Shown: piece by piece, positions 16,173 through 23,640 of the stretch | How the letters are laid out: every line of letters begins with the position of its first letter | Numbering within the stretch: the stretch's first letter is position 1 | DNA from: Sphingomonas sp. | Lineage (GTDB): Bacteria > Pseudomonadota > Alphaproteobacteria > Sphingomonadales > Sphingomonadaceae | Length of the DNA: 64,000 nucleotides | Direction: 5' to 3' | Assembly (NCBI GenBank): GCA_003248865.1 | Contig: QFPK01000006.1 | Location: 110,827 to 174,826 of the forward strand | Notes under the pieces: generated by a model | Told to the model about the DNA's origin: nothing | Database searches by the model: none | What the model saw: only the letters and a program-made list of their open reading frames with translations | Program-made: the position numbers and the translations under genes

Positions 16173-17777
16173 TCAGGCGGCTTTGGGGGCGGCTTCGCGC
16201 ACGCCCTGTTCCACATGATCTTCGAACTGGGCGAAGTTCTCCACGAACATCTTCACCAGATGCCGGGCCTTTTCGTCATACTGTTCCGGGCTGGGCCAGG
16301 TGCTGCGCGGATCCAGGATGCCGGCATCCACGCCCGGCACCGAAACCGGAACCGCGAAGCCGAAGAAGGGGTCCTTGCGGAACTCGGCATTCTTCAGCGA
16401 TCCGTCGAGCGCGGCGTTCAGCAGCGCGCGGGTCACCTTGATCGGCATGCGGCTGCCGGTGCCGCCGGTGCCGGCGCCCCCGCCGGTCCAGCCGGTGTTC
16501 ACCAGCCAGCAGTCCACGCCGCCCTTGGCGATGCGTTCCTTCAGCAAATTGCCGTAGACGGAGGGGTGACGCGGCATGAAGGGTGCGCCGAAGCAGGTGG
16601 AGAAGGTGGCATCCGGCTCGGTCACGCCGATCTCGGTGCCGGCCACGCGCGCGGTGTAGCCCGACAGGAAGTGATACATCGCCTGATCCGGCGTGAGCTT
16701 CGCAATCGGGGGCAGGATGCCGAAGGCGTCCGCCGTCAGCATGATGATATTCTTCGGCACCGGGCCGAGGTTTTCATCACTGGCGTTCGGAATGAAATCG
16801 ATCGGGTAGGAACCGCGGCTGTTTTCGGCGAGCCGGTTGTCGTCCAGATCGATCACCCGGGTTTCCGGATCGATCACCACATTTTCCAGCACCGTGCCGA
16901 AGCGCTTGGTGGTGGCATAGATTTCCGGCTCGGCGCTTTCCGAGAGGCGGATCATCTTGGCGTAGCAGCCGCCTTCGAAGTTAAACACGGCGGTGTCGGA
17001 CCAGCCATGCTCGTCATCGCCGATCAGCGTGCGGCTGGCATCGGCGGACAACGTGGTCTTGCCGGTGCCGGACAGGCCGAAGAACACGGCGGTGTCGCCC
17101 TTGGCGCCGATGTTGGCGGAGCAGTGCATCGGCATCACGCCCTTGGTGGGCAGCAGATAGTTGAGGATGCCGAACACCGACTTCTTCATTTCGCCGGCAT
17201 ATTTGGTGCCGCCGATCAGGATCAGCTTCTCGGTGAAGTTCACCGCGATCACCGTTTCGGAGCGGCAGCCGTGGCGCGCCGGATCGGCGCGGAAGCTGGG
17301 CAGATCGATGATGGTATATTCAGCCGCGAAGCTGGCCAGTTCTGCCGCGGTCGGCCGCACCAGCAGGGTGCGGATGAACAGCGAGTGCCAGGCGAATTCG
17401 GTGACGACGCGGACGTTCACGCGATATTCCGGCTGCGAACCGCCGAACAGTTCCTGCACGAACAGCGTGTCCTTGCCCGCCACGGCCTTCAGGAAATCTT
17501 CCTTCAGGGCGGCGAAATGGGCCGGATCCATGGGCTTGTTGCTCTTGCCCCACCAGACGCTGTTTTCGGTTTCCGCGTCCTTCACGGTGAACTTGTCGTT
17601 GGCGGAGCGGCCGGTGTGCTGGCCGGTTTCCACCACGAAGGCGCCGTCCTTCGAGAACAGGCCCTCGCCACGGCTGGACGCCAGTTCGAGGAGCGGCGCG
17701 GTGCCGAGGTTGCGGTGCACGGTGGCCCCGGCGTTCACGCCAAGCGCTGCCAGCCCGTTCGCGTTCGAATTGCCCAC
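16173..17777 (-). CDS. pckA: Phosphoenolpyruvate carboxykinase (ATP)
   Basis: Converts oxaloacetate and ATP to PEP, the first committed step of gluconeogenesis. Motifs are GRSANDKF, ALKEDFLKAV, LIGGTKYAGEMKKSVFGILN, the kinase-1a P-loop FGLSGTGKTTLSAD, IGDDEHGWSD and the adenine region FLSGYTARVAGTE. Start is uncertain: a GTG at 17777 or the adjoining TTG at 17780, with AAGGGA upstream, gives about 534 aa, matching the family; the frame continues upstream without good coding character. It is divergent from chvI across about 320 bases. Confidence 0.95.
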   Translation of the reverse strand: MGNSNANGLAALGVNAGATVHRNLGTAPLLELASSRGEGLFSKDGAFVVETGQHTGRSANDKFTVKDAETENSVWWGKSNKPMDPAHFAALKEDFLKAVAGKDTLFVQELFGGSQPEYRVNVRVVTEFAWHSLFIRTLLVRPTAAELASFAAEYTIIDLPSFRADPARHGCRSETVIAVNFTEKLILIGGTKYAGEMKKSVFGILNYLLPTKGVMPMHCSANIGAKGDTAVFFGLSGTGKTTLSADASRTLIGDDEHGWSDTAVFNFEGGCYAKMIRLSESAEPEIYATTKRFGTVLENVVIDPETRVIDLDDNRLAENSRGSYPIDFIPNASDENLGPVPKNIIMLTADAFGILPPIAKLTPDQAMYHFLSGYTARVAGTEIGVTEPDATFSTCFGAPFMPRHPSVYGNLLKERIAKGGVDCWLVNTGWTGGGAGTGGTGSRMPIKVTRALLNAALDGSLKNAEFRKDPFFGFAVPVSVPGVDAGILDPRSTWPSPEQYDEKARHLVKMFVENFAQFEDHVEQGVREAAPKAA

Positions 17778-18100
17778 CAGATTTGTCCCTTCATCTTGGT
17801 CCGGCCTTTGCGGCCGGAGTTCCCGTTGCGGCTTTGCGCCGATCATTCCGCCTGATCGCCTGCGACCCCTCGCCGTGCTTGATACCGATCAGTGCGCTTT
17901 ATTGCCTGCCCGTTTGATATTCCGATCATTTCGCACATGAGCCATGCAGCAGAATGACGGCAGGCTCACATACGTATGCATAGGCACTACATAAGCTCGC
18001 ACGCCATGTGAAGTATCTGAAACATGAACCTTTGGATCAATGAGCGTTAGCAGCTATACACCGTCCGCATGACGAACCGTGCAACAGAACGGCCAGCCGC
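17778..18100. other. Divergent promoter region pckA / chvI
   Basis: About 320 bases without a gene. It must hold the promoters of pckA (minus) and the chvI operon (plus). In known alphaproteobacteria ChvI homologues regulate neighbouring or gluconeogenic genes, so an operator here is plausible, but I could not recognise one. A TACGTATGCATA stretch near 17970 is the most symmetric sequence. Confidence 0.45.
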
Positions 18101-18820
18101 ATGTCCTCTGATCTGACCCCCACTATAGCGCTGGTCGACGACGACCGGAACATCCTCACATCCGTCAGTCTTGCGCTTCAGGCCGAAGGCTTCACCACCC
18201 GAGTCTATGCCGACGGCGCTGCCGGGCTGAAGGGGGTGATGGAAAATCCGCCGGACCTTGCCGTCGTCGATATCAAGATGCCGCGCATGGACGGCATGGA
18301 AATGCTGCGCCGTCTGCGCGAGAAATCCGATGTGCCGGTGATCTTCCTCACCTCGAAAGACACCGAGATCGACGAGGCGCTGGGGCTGGCGATGGGCGCC
18401 GACGACTATATCGGCAAGCCCTTCAGTCAGCGGTTGCTGATCGAGCGAATCCGCGCTGTGCTGCGCCGCACCGCCAATCGCCGGGCCCCGGCGGATGCGG
18501 ACGAGGTGCCGTCCGAACCGATATTGCGCGGCAAGCTGGAGATGGACCCGGCGCGTCATCGCGTGCGCTGGGGCGGGCGCGACGTGCCGCTGACGGTAAC
18601 GGAGTTCCTGATCCTGGACGCGCTGGCGCAGCGGCCCGGATTCGTGAAATCGCGCGACCAGCTGATGGACGTGGCCTATGCGCACGACAGCTATGTCGAT
18701 GATCGCACCATCGACAGCCATATCAAGCGCCTGCGGAAGAAGTTTCGCAGTGTCGATCCGACATTCCAGGCGATCGAGACGCTGTACGGCGTGGGATATC
18801 GCTTCGACGAGGAAGACTGA
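18101..18820 (+). CDS. chvI: Two-component response regulator ChvI-like (OmpR family)
   Basis: A 239-aa DNA-binding response regulator. The receiver domain (1-120) has the acidic pair VDDDRN, the phosphoacceptor in DLAVVDIKMPRMDGMEML, and the FLTSKD and IGKPFS motifs (conserved Thr/Ser and Lys). A winged-helix domain follows (about 140-235; YGVGYRFDEED at the end). The partner kinase chvG follows after 18 bases. In rhizobia and Caulobacter this pair answers acid or envelope stress; the same role here is inferred. Confidence 0.93.
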   Translation: MSSDLTPTIALVDDDRNILTSVSLALQAEGFTTRVYADGAAGLKGVMENPPDLAVVDIKMPRMDGMEMLRRLREKSDVPVIFLTSKDTEIDEALGLAMGADDYIGKPFSQRLLIERIRAVLRRTANRRAPADADEVPSEPILRGKLEMDPARHRVRWGGRDVPLTVTEFLILDALAQRPGFVKSRDQLMDVAYAHDSYVDDRTIDSHIKRLRKKFRSVDPTFQAIETLYGVGYRFDEED

Positions 18821-18838
18821 GTTGAAGCGGAGTCGGGT

Positions 18839-20440
18839 TTGAACGAGCAGCCGAGTTTCCGCGACGCCCAGCTGGCGGCACGACGGGCGGGCGCCACGCC
18901 CCGGTTCACCGGGCTGTCGTCGCTCGTCACGCGAATCCTGATCGTGAACCTCGTCGCGATCCTCGCGCTGGCGGGGGCGCTCTTCTACATTGAGAGTTTC
19001 CGCAGCCGGCTCCTGGAAACGCGGGAACAGGAATTGCTGCGGCAGGGCGAGATCATCGCCCAGTTCCTGTCGGCGCAGGGTGTGGAAAAGGGGCGGCAGG
19101 ACGTCACCGACATTTCCAGCCCGCGCGGCACCCGCATCCGCCTGTTCGACAGCGCCGGCGCGCTGGTGGCGGATAACTGGAGCAATCCCGCCGTAACCCG
19201 CTTCGAGTTGGTTGACCCGACGACAGAGGGCTTCCGGCGGGAAAGCGCGATCCTTATCGACCGGGTGATCGATTTCCTGACGGGGCAGGCCGAATTGCCG
19301 CCGCTGCCGGAACCCCTGATGGATGCGCGGTCTGTCTGGAGCGAGGCGGACATCGCGGCGCGTACCGGCAATTCGGTGACGCAGGGTCGGCAGACCGAGG
19401 ACCGGCTGGTGGTGCTGCAGGCGGCCGTTCCGGTGCGCAATTCCAGCATGGGGCCGCCCTGGCCGGTGGTGATGCTGACGGTGGACACGCCGGACGTTGT
19501 CGATCTTGTGCGCCGCGAACGGATGACCTCGTTCATGGTGTTCCTGGTGGTGCTGGCGTTCAGCCTGGCGCTCAGCCTGTATCTGGCGCGCACGGTTGCC
19601 GTGCCGCTGCGGCAGTTGGCGCTTGCCGCGCATCGGGTGCGGCTGGGGCGGCAGCGCGATGTGGTGGTGCCGCGCCTGCCACACCGCCGCGACGAGATCG
19701 GCGGGTTGGCGCGCGCGCTGGCCGACATGACGGCGGCGCTGAGGCAGCGCATCGATGCGACGGAGGCCTTTGCCGCCGATGTGGCGCATGAGCTGAAGAA
19801 CCCGCTCGCCAGCCTGCGCAGCGCGGTGGAGACACTGGGCAATGTGCGGGACGAGGGAGTGCGTGCCCAGCTTTTCGACATGATCGAGGAGGATGTGCGC
19901 CGCATCGACCGGCTGATCACCGATATTTCGGCGGCGTCTCGGCTGGATGCCGAGCTGTCGCGCACCCGCCTGCAACCGCTGGATGTGGCGCAGCTGGTGG
20001 AGACCATCGTGACGACGCAGACCGCCGGCGGGCCGTCGAGGCGTGGGGCGCACATGACGCTGGACCTGCCCGCGCCGGGCACGGCGATGGTGATGGCCGA
20101 TGGCGACCGGCTGGCGCAGGTTCTGAACAATCTGATCGACAATGCAATCAGCTTTTCGCCTGAGGGCGGGGAGATCATCGTGTCGGCCTGGCGGCAGGGC
20201 TCGGCCGTGAACATCGCCGTGACGGACGAAGGGCCGGGCGTGCCGCAGGTTGCCCGCCAGTCCATTTTCGAGCGATTCTATTCCGAGCGCACCGACGGCC
20301 AGGAATATGGCCGGCACAGCGGGCTGGGGCTTTCCATTGCCAAGGCCATCGTGGAAGCGATGGATGGGCAGATCCGGGTGGAGGATCGGCCGGACGGGCG
20401 GAGCGGCGCGCTGTTCCGCGTGACCCTTCCCGCGCTGTGA
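18839..20440 (+). CDS. chvG: Sensor histidine kinase ChvG-like
   Basis: A 533-aa membrane kinase, partner of ChvI. The start is TTG. Architecture: cytoplasmic N-tail, membrane helix about 35-55 (ILIVNLVAILALAGALFYI), periplasmic sensor of about 160 residues, second membrane helix about 228-248, HAMP, then H-box DVAHELKNPLASLRSAVETL, N-box NNLIDNAISFSPEGG, and DEGPGVP / GLGLSIAKAIVEAM ATP-lid motifs. The stop overlaps the GTG of hprK. Confidence 0.93.
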   Translation: MNEQPSFRDAQLAARRAGATPRFTGLSSLVTRILIVNLVAILALAGALFYIESFRSRLLETREQELLRQGEIIAQFLSAQGVEKGRQDVTDISSPRGTRIRLFDSAGALVADNWSNPAVTRFELVDPTTEGFRRESAILIDRVIDFLTGQAELPPLPEPLMDARSVWSEADIAARTGNSVTQGRQTEDRLVVLQAAVPVRNSSMGPPWPVVMLTVDTPDVVDLVRRERMTSFMVFLVVLAFSLALSLYLARTVAVPLRQLALAAHRVRLGRQRDVVVPRLPHRRDEIGGLARALADMTAALRQRIDATEAFAADVAHELKNPLASLRSAVETLGNVRDEGVRAQLFDMIEEDVRRIDRLITDISAASRLDAELSRTRLQPLDVAQLVETIVTTQTAGGPSRRGAHMTLDLPAPGTAMVMADGDRLAQVLNNLIDNAISFSPEGGEIIVSAWRQGSAVNIAVTDEGPGVPQVARQSIFERFYSERTDGQEYGRHSGLGLSIAKAIVEAMDGQIRVEDRPDGRSGALFRVTLPAL

Positions 20441-20853
20441 CGGGCTCGATTCACGCGACCGCCGTCTCGATCGGGGGGCGGGGTGTTTTGCTGCTGGGGC
20501 CGCCGGGCAGCGGCAAGTCCGATCTGGCGCTGCGGCTGATTGACCGGGGGGCGCTGCTGATCGCGGATGATCGTGTCTTGGTGGGGCCCGGCGTGCCGCC
20601 GCTCCTGTCTGCGCCGGCGACCATCGCCGGGAAGATCGAAGTGCGCGGGGTGGGGATAGTGGACATGCCGCATGTGGCGGAGGTTCCGGCCGCGCTCGCA
20701 GTGCGGCTGGATGCCGTGTCGGAGCGGCTGCCCGAGCCACAGCGATTCGCGCTGGGGGATGGCAGCGTACCGCTGATCCATGTGGCGCCTTTCGAGGCGT
20801 CTGCTGTGCTTAAGGTCGAACTAGTCTTGGCGCATGGGCTGCCGAACGGGTAG
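20437..20853 (+). CDS. hprK: Short HPr kinase/phosphorylase
   Basis: A 138-aa protein that keeps only the catalytic domain of HprK, as is usual in alphaproteobacteria. It has the P-loop LLLGPPGSGKSDLALRLID, LIADDRV, and a signature-like EVRGVGIVDM. It would phosphorylate a conserved Ser of the HPr encoded downstream. GTG start overlapping chvG. It is about half the length of the Firmicutes enzyme, lacking its N-terminal domain. Confidence 0.9.
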   Translation: MTGSIHATAVSIGGRGVLLLGPPGSGKSDLALRLIDRGALLIADDRVLVGPGVPPLLSAPATIAGKIEVRGVGIVDMPHVAEVPAALAVRLDAVSERLPEPQRFALGDGSVPLIHVAPFEASAVLKVELVLAHGLPNG

Positions 20854-20863
20854 AGCGGGCGCC

Positions 20864-21823
20864 ATGCCAGAGCGATCCACCACGGACTTTCCCATGAAGG
20901 ACGAGCCGCCCGCCCCGGTGCTGCTGGTGACCGGCCTGTCCGGCGCGGGCAAGTCCACCGCGCTGAAGGCGCTGGAGGACATGGGCTATGAGGCGGTGGA
21001 CAATCTGCCGCTGTCGCTGCTGGGTCCGCTGCTGGCGGTGCCGGGCGGGCACAAGCTGGCCATCGGCATCGATGCGCGCACCCGCGCCTTCAGCCCGGAA
21101 CTGGTGCTGCAGGCGATGGCCGAGCATTCCGACCCCGGTCGGCCGATCCGCATCGTCTATCTCGATTGTTCCGGGCCAGAACTGGTGCGGCGCTTTTCCG
21201 AGACCCGCCGCCGCCATCCCATGGCGCAGGACCGGCCGGCGGGCGACGGCATCGCGCTGGAGCGGGAGCTGCTCTCTGAATTGCGGCGCGTGGCCGATGT
21301 GGTGATCGACACCACGGATTTCTCCACCAACGATCTGCGCCGCGCCGTTTCCGCGCGGTTCGGCGTGGCCGGGCACAAGGCGCTGACGCTGACGCTGATG
21401 AGCTTCGGCTATTCGCGGGGCGTGCCGCGCGACGCCGATCTGGTGTTCGACATGCGCTTCCTGAAGAACCCGCACTGGGATCCGGCGCTTCGGCCGCTGA
21501 CGGGGCTGGATGCCGCCGTCAGCGATCATGTGAAGTCCGATCCGGCCTTCGCGCCGGCCTTCGAGACAATCGTGGGGCTTCTAACCCAGCTGTTGCCGGG
21601 CTATGCCAAAGAAGGTCGTGCCTATCTGACGGTGGCGTTCGGCTGCACCGGCGGCCGGCACAGGTCCGTCGCCGTGGCGGAGGCCGCCGGGGCGGCACTG
21701 GCTGCGGCGGGCTGGGTGAATTCGGTGGTGCATCGCGATTCCGCGATTGCCGCAGTGGATGAAGAGCTGCCGCGCGAGCCGGTTGTCGGTGAAGGGGTCG
21801 GAGAAGGGAAGGGTGCTGGATGA
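20864..21823 (+). CDS. rapZ: RNase adapter protein RapZ-like nucleotide-binding protein
   Basis: About 319 aa from ATG 20864; ATG 20894 is an alternative start. It has the P-loop VTGLSGAGKSTALKALEDMG, VDNLPLSLL, the FSETRRRHPM segment, LTLMSFGYSRGVPRDADLVFDMRFLKNP and the C-terminal FGCTGGRHRSV. The family (formerly UPF0042/YvcJ) controls glucosamine-6-phosphate synthesis through small RNAs in enterobacteria; the alphaproteobacterial role is less clear. It overlaps the PTS IIA gene by 4 nt. Confidence 0.93.
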   Translation: MPERSTTDFPMKDEPPAPVLLVTGLSGAGKSTALKALEDMGYEAVDNLPLSLLGPLLAVPGGHKLAIGIDARTRAFSPELVLQAMAEHSDPGRPIRIVYLDCSGPELVRRFSETRRRHPMAQDRPAGDGIALERELLSELRRVADVVIDTTDFSTNDLRRAVSARFGVAGHKALTLTLMSFGYSRGVPRDADLVFDMRFLKNPHWDPALRPLTGLDAAVSDHVKSDPAFAPAFETIVGLLTQLLPGYAKEGRAYLTVAFGCTGGRHRSVAVAEAAGAALAAAGWVNSVVHRDSAIAAVDEELPREPVVGEGVGEGKGAG

Positions 21824-22224
21824 TCGGGTTGGTTCTGGTGACTCACGGCAGGCTGGCGGCCGAATTCATGGCTGCCATGGAGCATGTCGTGGGGCCTCAG
21901 GCGCAGTGCCAGGCGATCTGCATCGAGGCGAACGACGATATGGAAGAGCGCCGCGCGGATATTGCGAAGGCGGCGGCAGAGGTGGACAAGGGCGACGGCG
22001 TGATCCTGCTGACCGACATGTTCGGCGGCACGCCTTCCAACCTTGCCATTTCGCTGCTGGGGCGCCCCAATCTGGAAGTGATCGCAGGGGTGAACCTGCC
22101 GATGCTGATCAAGCTGGCCAGTGTGCGCAAGGCGAAGACGGTGGGGGAAGCCGTGGATCTGGCGCAGGAAGCGGGGAGGAAATATATCAGTGTTGCCAGT
22201 CGATTGCTTGGTGAAGCTGCTTGA
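21820..22224 (+). CDS. PTS system fructose/mannose-type IIA protein
   Basis: A 134-aa EIIA of the mannose family. The phosphorylatable His is in LVTHGRLAAEFM (residue about 8-10), followed by GDGVILLTDMFGGTPSNLA and IAGVNLPMLIKLA. No IIB or IIC transporter is nearby, so it is probably a regulatory output of a nitrogen-type PTS, receiving phosphate from the HPr encoded next. The ATG overlaps the rapZ stop. Confidence 0.92.
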   Translation: MIGLVLVTHGRLAAEFMAAMEHVVGPQAQCQAICIEANDDMEERRADIAKAAAEVDKGDGVILLTDMFGGTPSNLAISLLGRPNLEVIAGVNLPMLIKLASVRKAKTVGEAVDLAQEAGRKYISVASRLLGEAA

Positions 22225-22236
22225 TGGTGTGAGCGC

Positions 22237-22509
22237 TTGAGCGCCGGACCTGTCACCGTCGCGATTACCAACCGGCGCGGGCTGCACGCCCGGGCCAGTG
22301 CGAAGTTCGTGACGCTTGCCAGCCAGTATGATGCGACGATCACCGTCTCCAAGGACGGGTCGGATGTGCTCGGCACCTCCATCATGGGGCTGATGATGCT
22401 GGCCGCCGCGATGGGGGAAAGCATCGAGGTGCGGGCCGAAGGCGTTCAGGCCGGCGAGGCGCTGGCGGCGCTGGTGGAGCTGGTGCAATCCAAATTCGGG
22501 GAGGAGTGA
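22237..22509 (+). CDS. ptsH: HPr phosphocarrier protein
   Basis: A 90-aa HPr with TTG start. The active His lies in NRRGLHARASAKFV and the regulatory Ser region is GTSIMGLMMLAAAMG, the site expected for HprK. It accepts phosphate from enzyme I (not in the window) and passes it to the IIA protein just upstream. Its position at the end of chvI-chvG-hprK-rapZ-IIA fits the known alphaproteobacterial operon. A terminator hairpin follows at once. Confidence 0.93.
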   Translation: MSAGPVTVAITNRRGLHARASAKFVTLASQYDATITVSKDGSDVLGTSIMGLMMLAAAMGESIEVRAEGVQAGEALAALVELVQSKFGEE

Positions 22510-22510
22510 C

Positions 22511-22532
22511 GCGGGGCGATCATTCGCCCCGC
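22511..22532 (+). terminator. Hairpin at the end of the chvI-ptsH operon
   Basis: A stem of 9 bp, GCGGGGCGA with TCGCCCCGC around a 4-base loop, lies immediately after the ptsH stop. There is only a weak T-rich tail (GCCGCTTTCG), so termination may be partial. Confidence 0.65.
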
Positions 22533-22566
22533 GCCGCTTTCGTCAGCGCCCGCGCGCACGCGTCAA

Positions 22567-22824
22567 TCAACGATTATCGGGCTGACTCCGCACCAGTTCC
22601 AGCCCGCGTCGGGTGATGCGATAGGGTTGTCCGCTCGCCGAGGAAATCGCCCGTCGGCGCTTCAGCTTGCGGAACAGGGCGAGATCGAATGCGCTCAGTT
22701 GCCAGCCCTCGCGGGTGAAGCAATGCGCGGCGACGATCTGGCCGCGCTCGTCCTTGATGGGCGTGATTGAACCGCCCTGGGCGAGCAGGTGCAGAATGCG
22801 CTGCTCAGGCCTTGAAATGTCCAT
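22567..22824 (-). CDS. YjhX-family protein (UPF0386)
   Basis: An 85-aa protein starting MDISRPEQRILHLLAQGG and ending TRRGLELVRSQPDNR. The pattern (EQR.LH.LA.GG, then the CFTREGW segment, FRKLKRR and GQPYRI) matches YjhX/UPF0386. E. coli YjhX is annotated as a toxin in a YjhX/YjhQ pair. Here no acetyltransferase-type antitoxin is adjacent, so the toxin label is not supported. An in-frame Met 19 codons upstream is less likely. Confidence 0.82.
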   Translation of the reverse strand: MDISRPEQRILHLLAQGGSITPIKDERGQIVAAHCFTREGWQLSAFDLALFRKLKRRRAISSASGQPYRITRRGLELVRSQPDNR

Positions 22825-22908
22825 TGAGAATGTCCGGTGCTGCGGGCCGCACGGGCCCAAGCCAAACGGCCCTGCACGCATGAGGCGGGCAGGGGGCTTT
22901 GGTTTGGC

Positions 22909-22930
22909 GCCTCACCCCGCAGGGTGAGGC
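22909..22930 (-). terminator. Hairpin downstream of bacterioferritin
   Basis: A perfect 9-bp stem, GCCTCACCC with GGGTGAGGC, has a 4-base loop. It lies about 75 bases past the bfr stop on the minus strand. It lacks a T-run, so it may be an mRNA 3' stabiliser rather than a strong terminator. Confidence 0.5.
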
Positions 22931-23003
22931 CTCAGCAGGTCTCGGACAGGTTCATATGCACGGGCGGAACATAGGTCGCCGTGCACGGGTCGGCAATGGC
23001 GGC

Positions 23004-23483
23004 CTAGCTGCCTGCAGCTTCAGATTGCAGCTGGATATAGTTCTGCAGCCCCTGATCCTTGATCATCTGCTGCTGCTTCTCGATGAAATCGACATGCTCT
23101 TCCTCGGCTTCGAGGATTTCCGTCAGCAGTTCGCGCGTGCCGAAGTCGCGGATGCTCTCGCAATAGGGGATGGCTTCTTTCAGCAGGGCCAGCGCCTCAT
23201 ATTCCAGCTCCAGATCGGCAGCCAGGATTTCGGGCACATTCTCGCCGATGCGCAGGCGGTTCAGCGTCTGTAGATTGGGCAGGCCATCCAGGAACAGGAT
23301 GCGTTCCATCAGCTTGTCGGCATGCTTCATCTCGTCGATCGACTCATGATATTCATATTTGGCGAGCTTCAGCACGCCCCAGTTTTCCAGCATCCGATAG
23401 TGCATGAAATACTGGTTGATGGCGGTCAGTTCGCCCTTCAGCACCTGGTTCAGATAGTCGATGACCTTCTTGTCGCCCTTCAT
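23004..23483 (-). CDS. bfr: Bacterioferritin
   Basis: A 159-aa iron-storage protein that forms a 24-mer shell. The start MKGDKKVIDYLNQVLKGEL is standard for the family. Ferroxidase ligands are visible in LTAINQYFMHYRM, YHESIDEMKHADKLMERILF (Glu, His; Met of the haem site nearby), LELEYEALALLKEAI and TEILEAEEEHVDFIE. The upstream 150 bases contain an AT-rich stretch and the inverted repeat TTGCG-N7-CGCAA (23573-23589), a possible iron-regulator site. No bfd gene is adjacent. Confidence 0.95.
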   Translation of the reverse strand: MKGDKKVIDYLNQVLKGELTAINQYFMHYRMLENWGVLKLAKYEYHESIDEMKHADKLMERILFLDGLPNLQTLNRLRIGENVPEILAADLELEYEALALLKEAIPYCESIRDFGTRELLTEILEAEEEHVDFIEKQQQMIKDQGLQNYIQLQSEAAGS

Positions 23484-23640
23484 GGCAGCCTCACTTTGTT
23501 CGGGAATTGACGGCAGAATAACAGGGTTAAAATAAAAATCAAGCAAAATCAGCCAGTTAGTTGAGAACGAGTTTGCGCAGCATTCGCAAGGCCGCCAAGG
23601 GTTGCGCGCGGCCAAGGATGCTCTAAAGCCTTCGCCCGCC

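Noticed and set aside
16083..17855. A 590-codon open frame on the plus strand
   Set aside because: Opposite pckA; composition is that of an antisense shadow.
18047..20740. An 897-codon open frame on the minus strand
   Set aside because: Antisense to chvI, chvG and hprK, whose motifs are complete; the frame shows no domain.
22941..23004. In-frame continuation of 21 codons past the bfr stop
   Set aside because: Too short and without a match; read-through is not supported.
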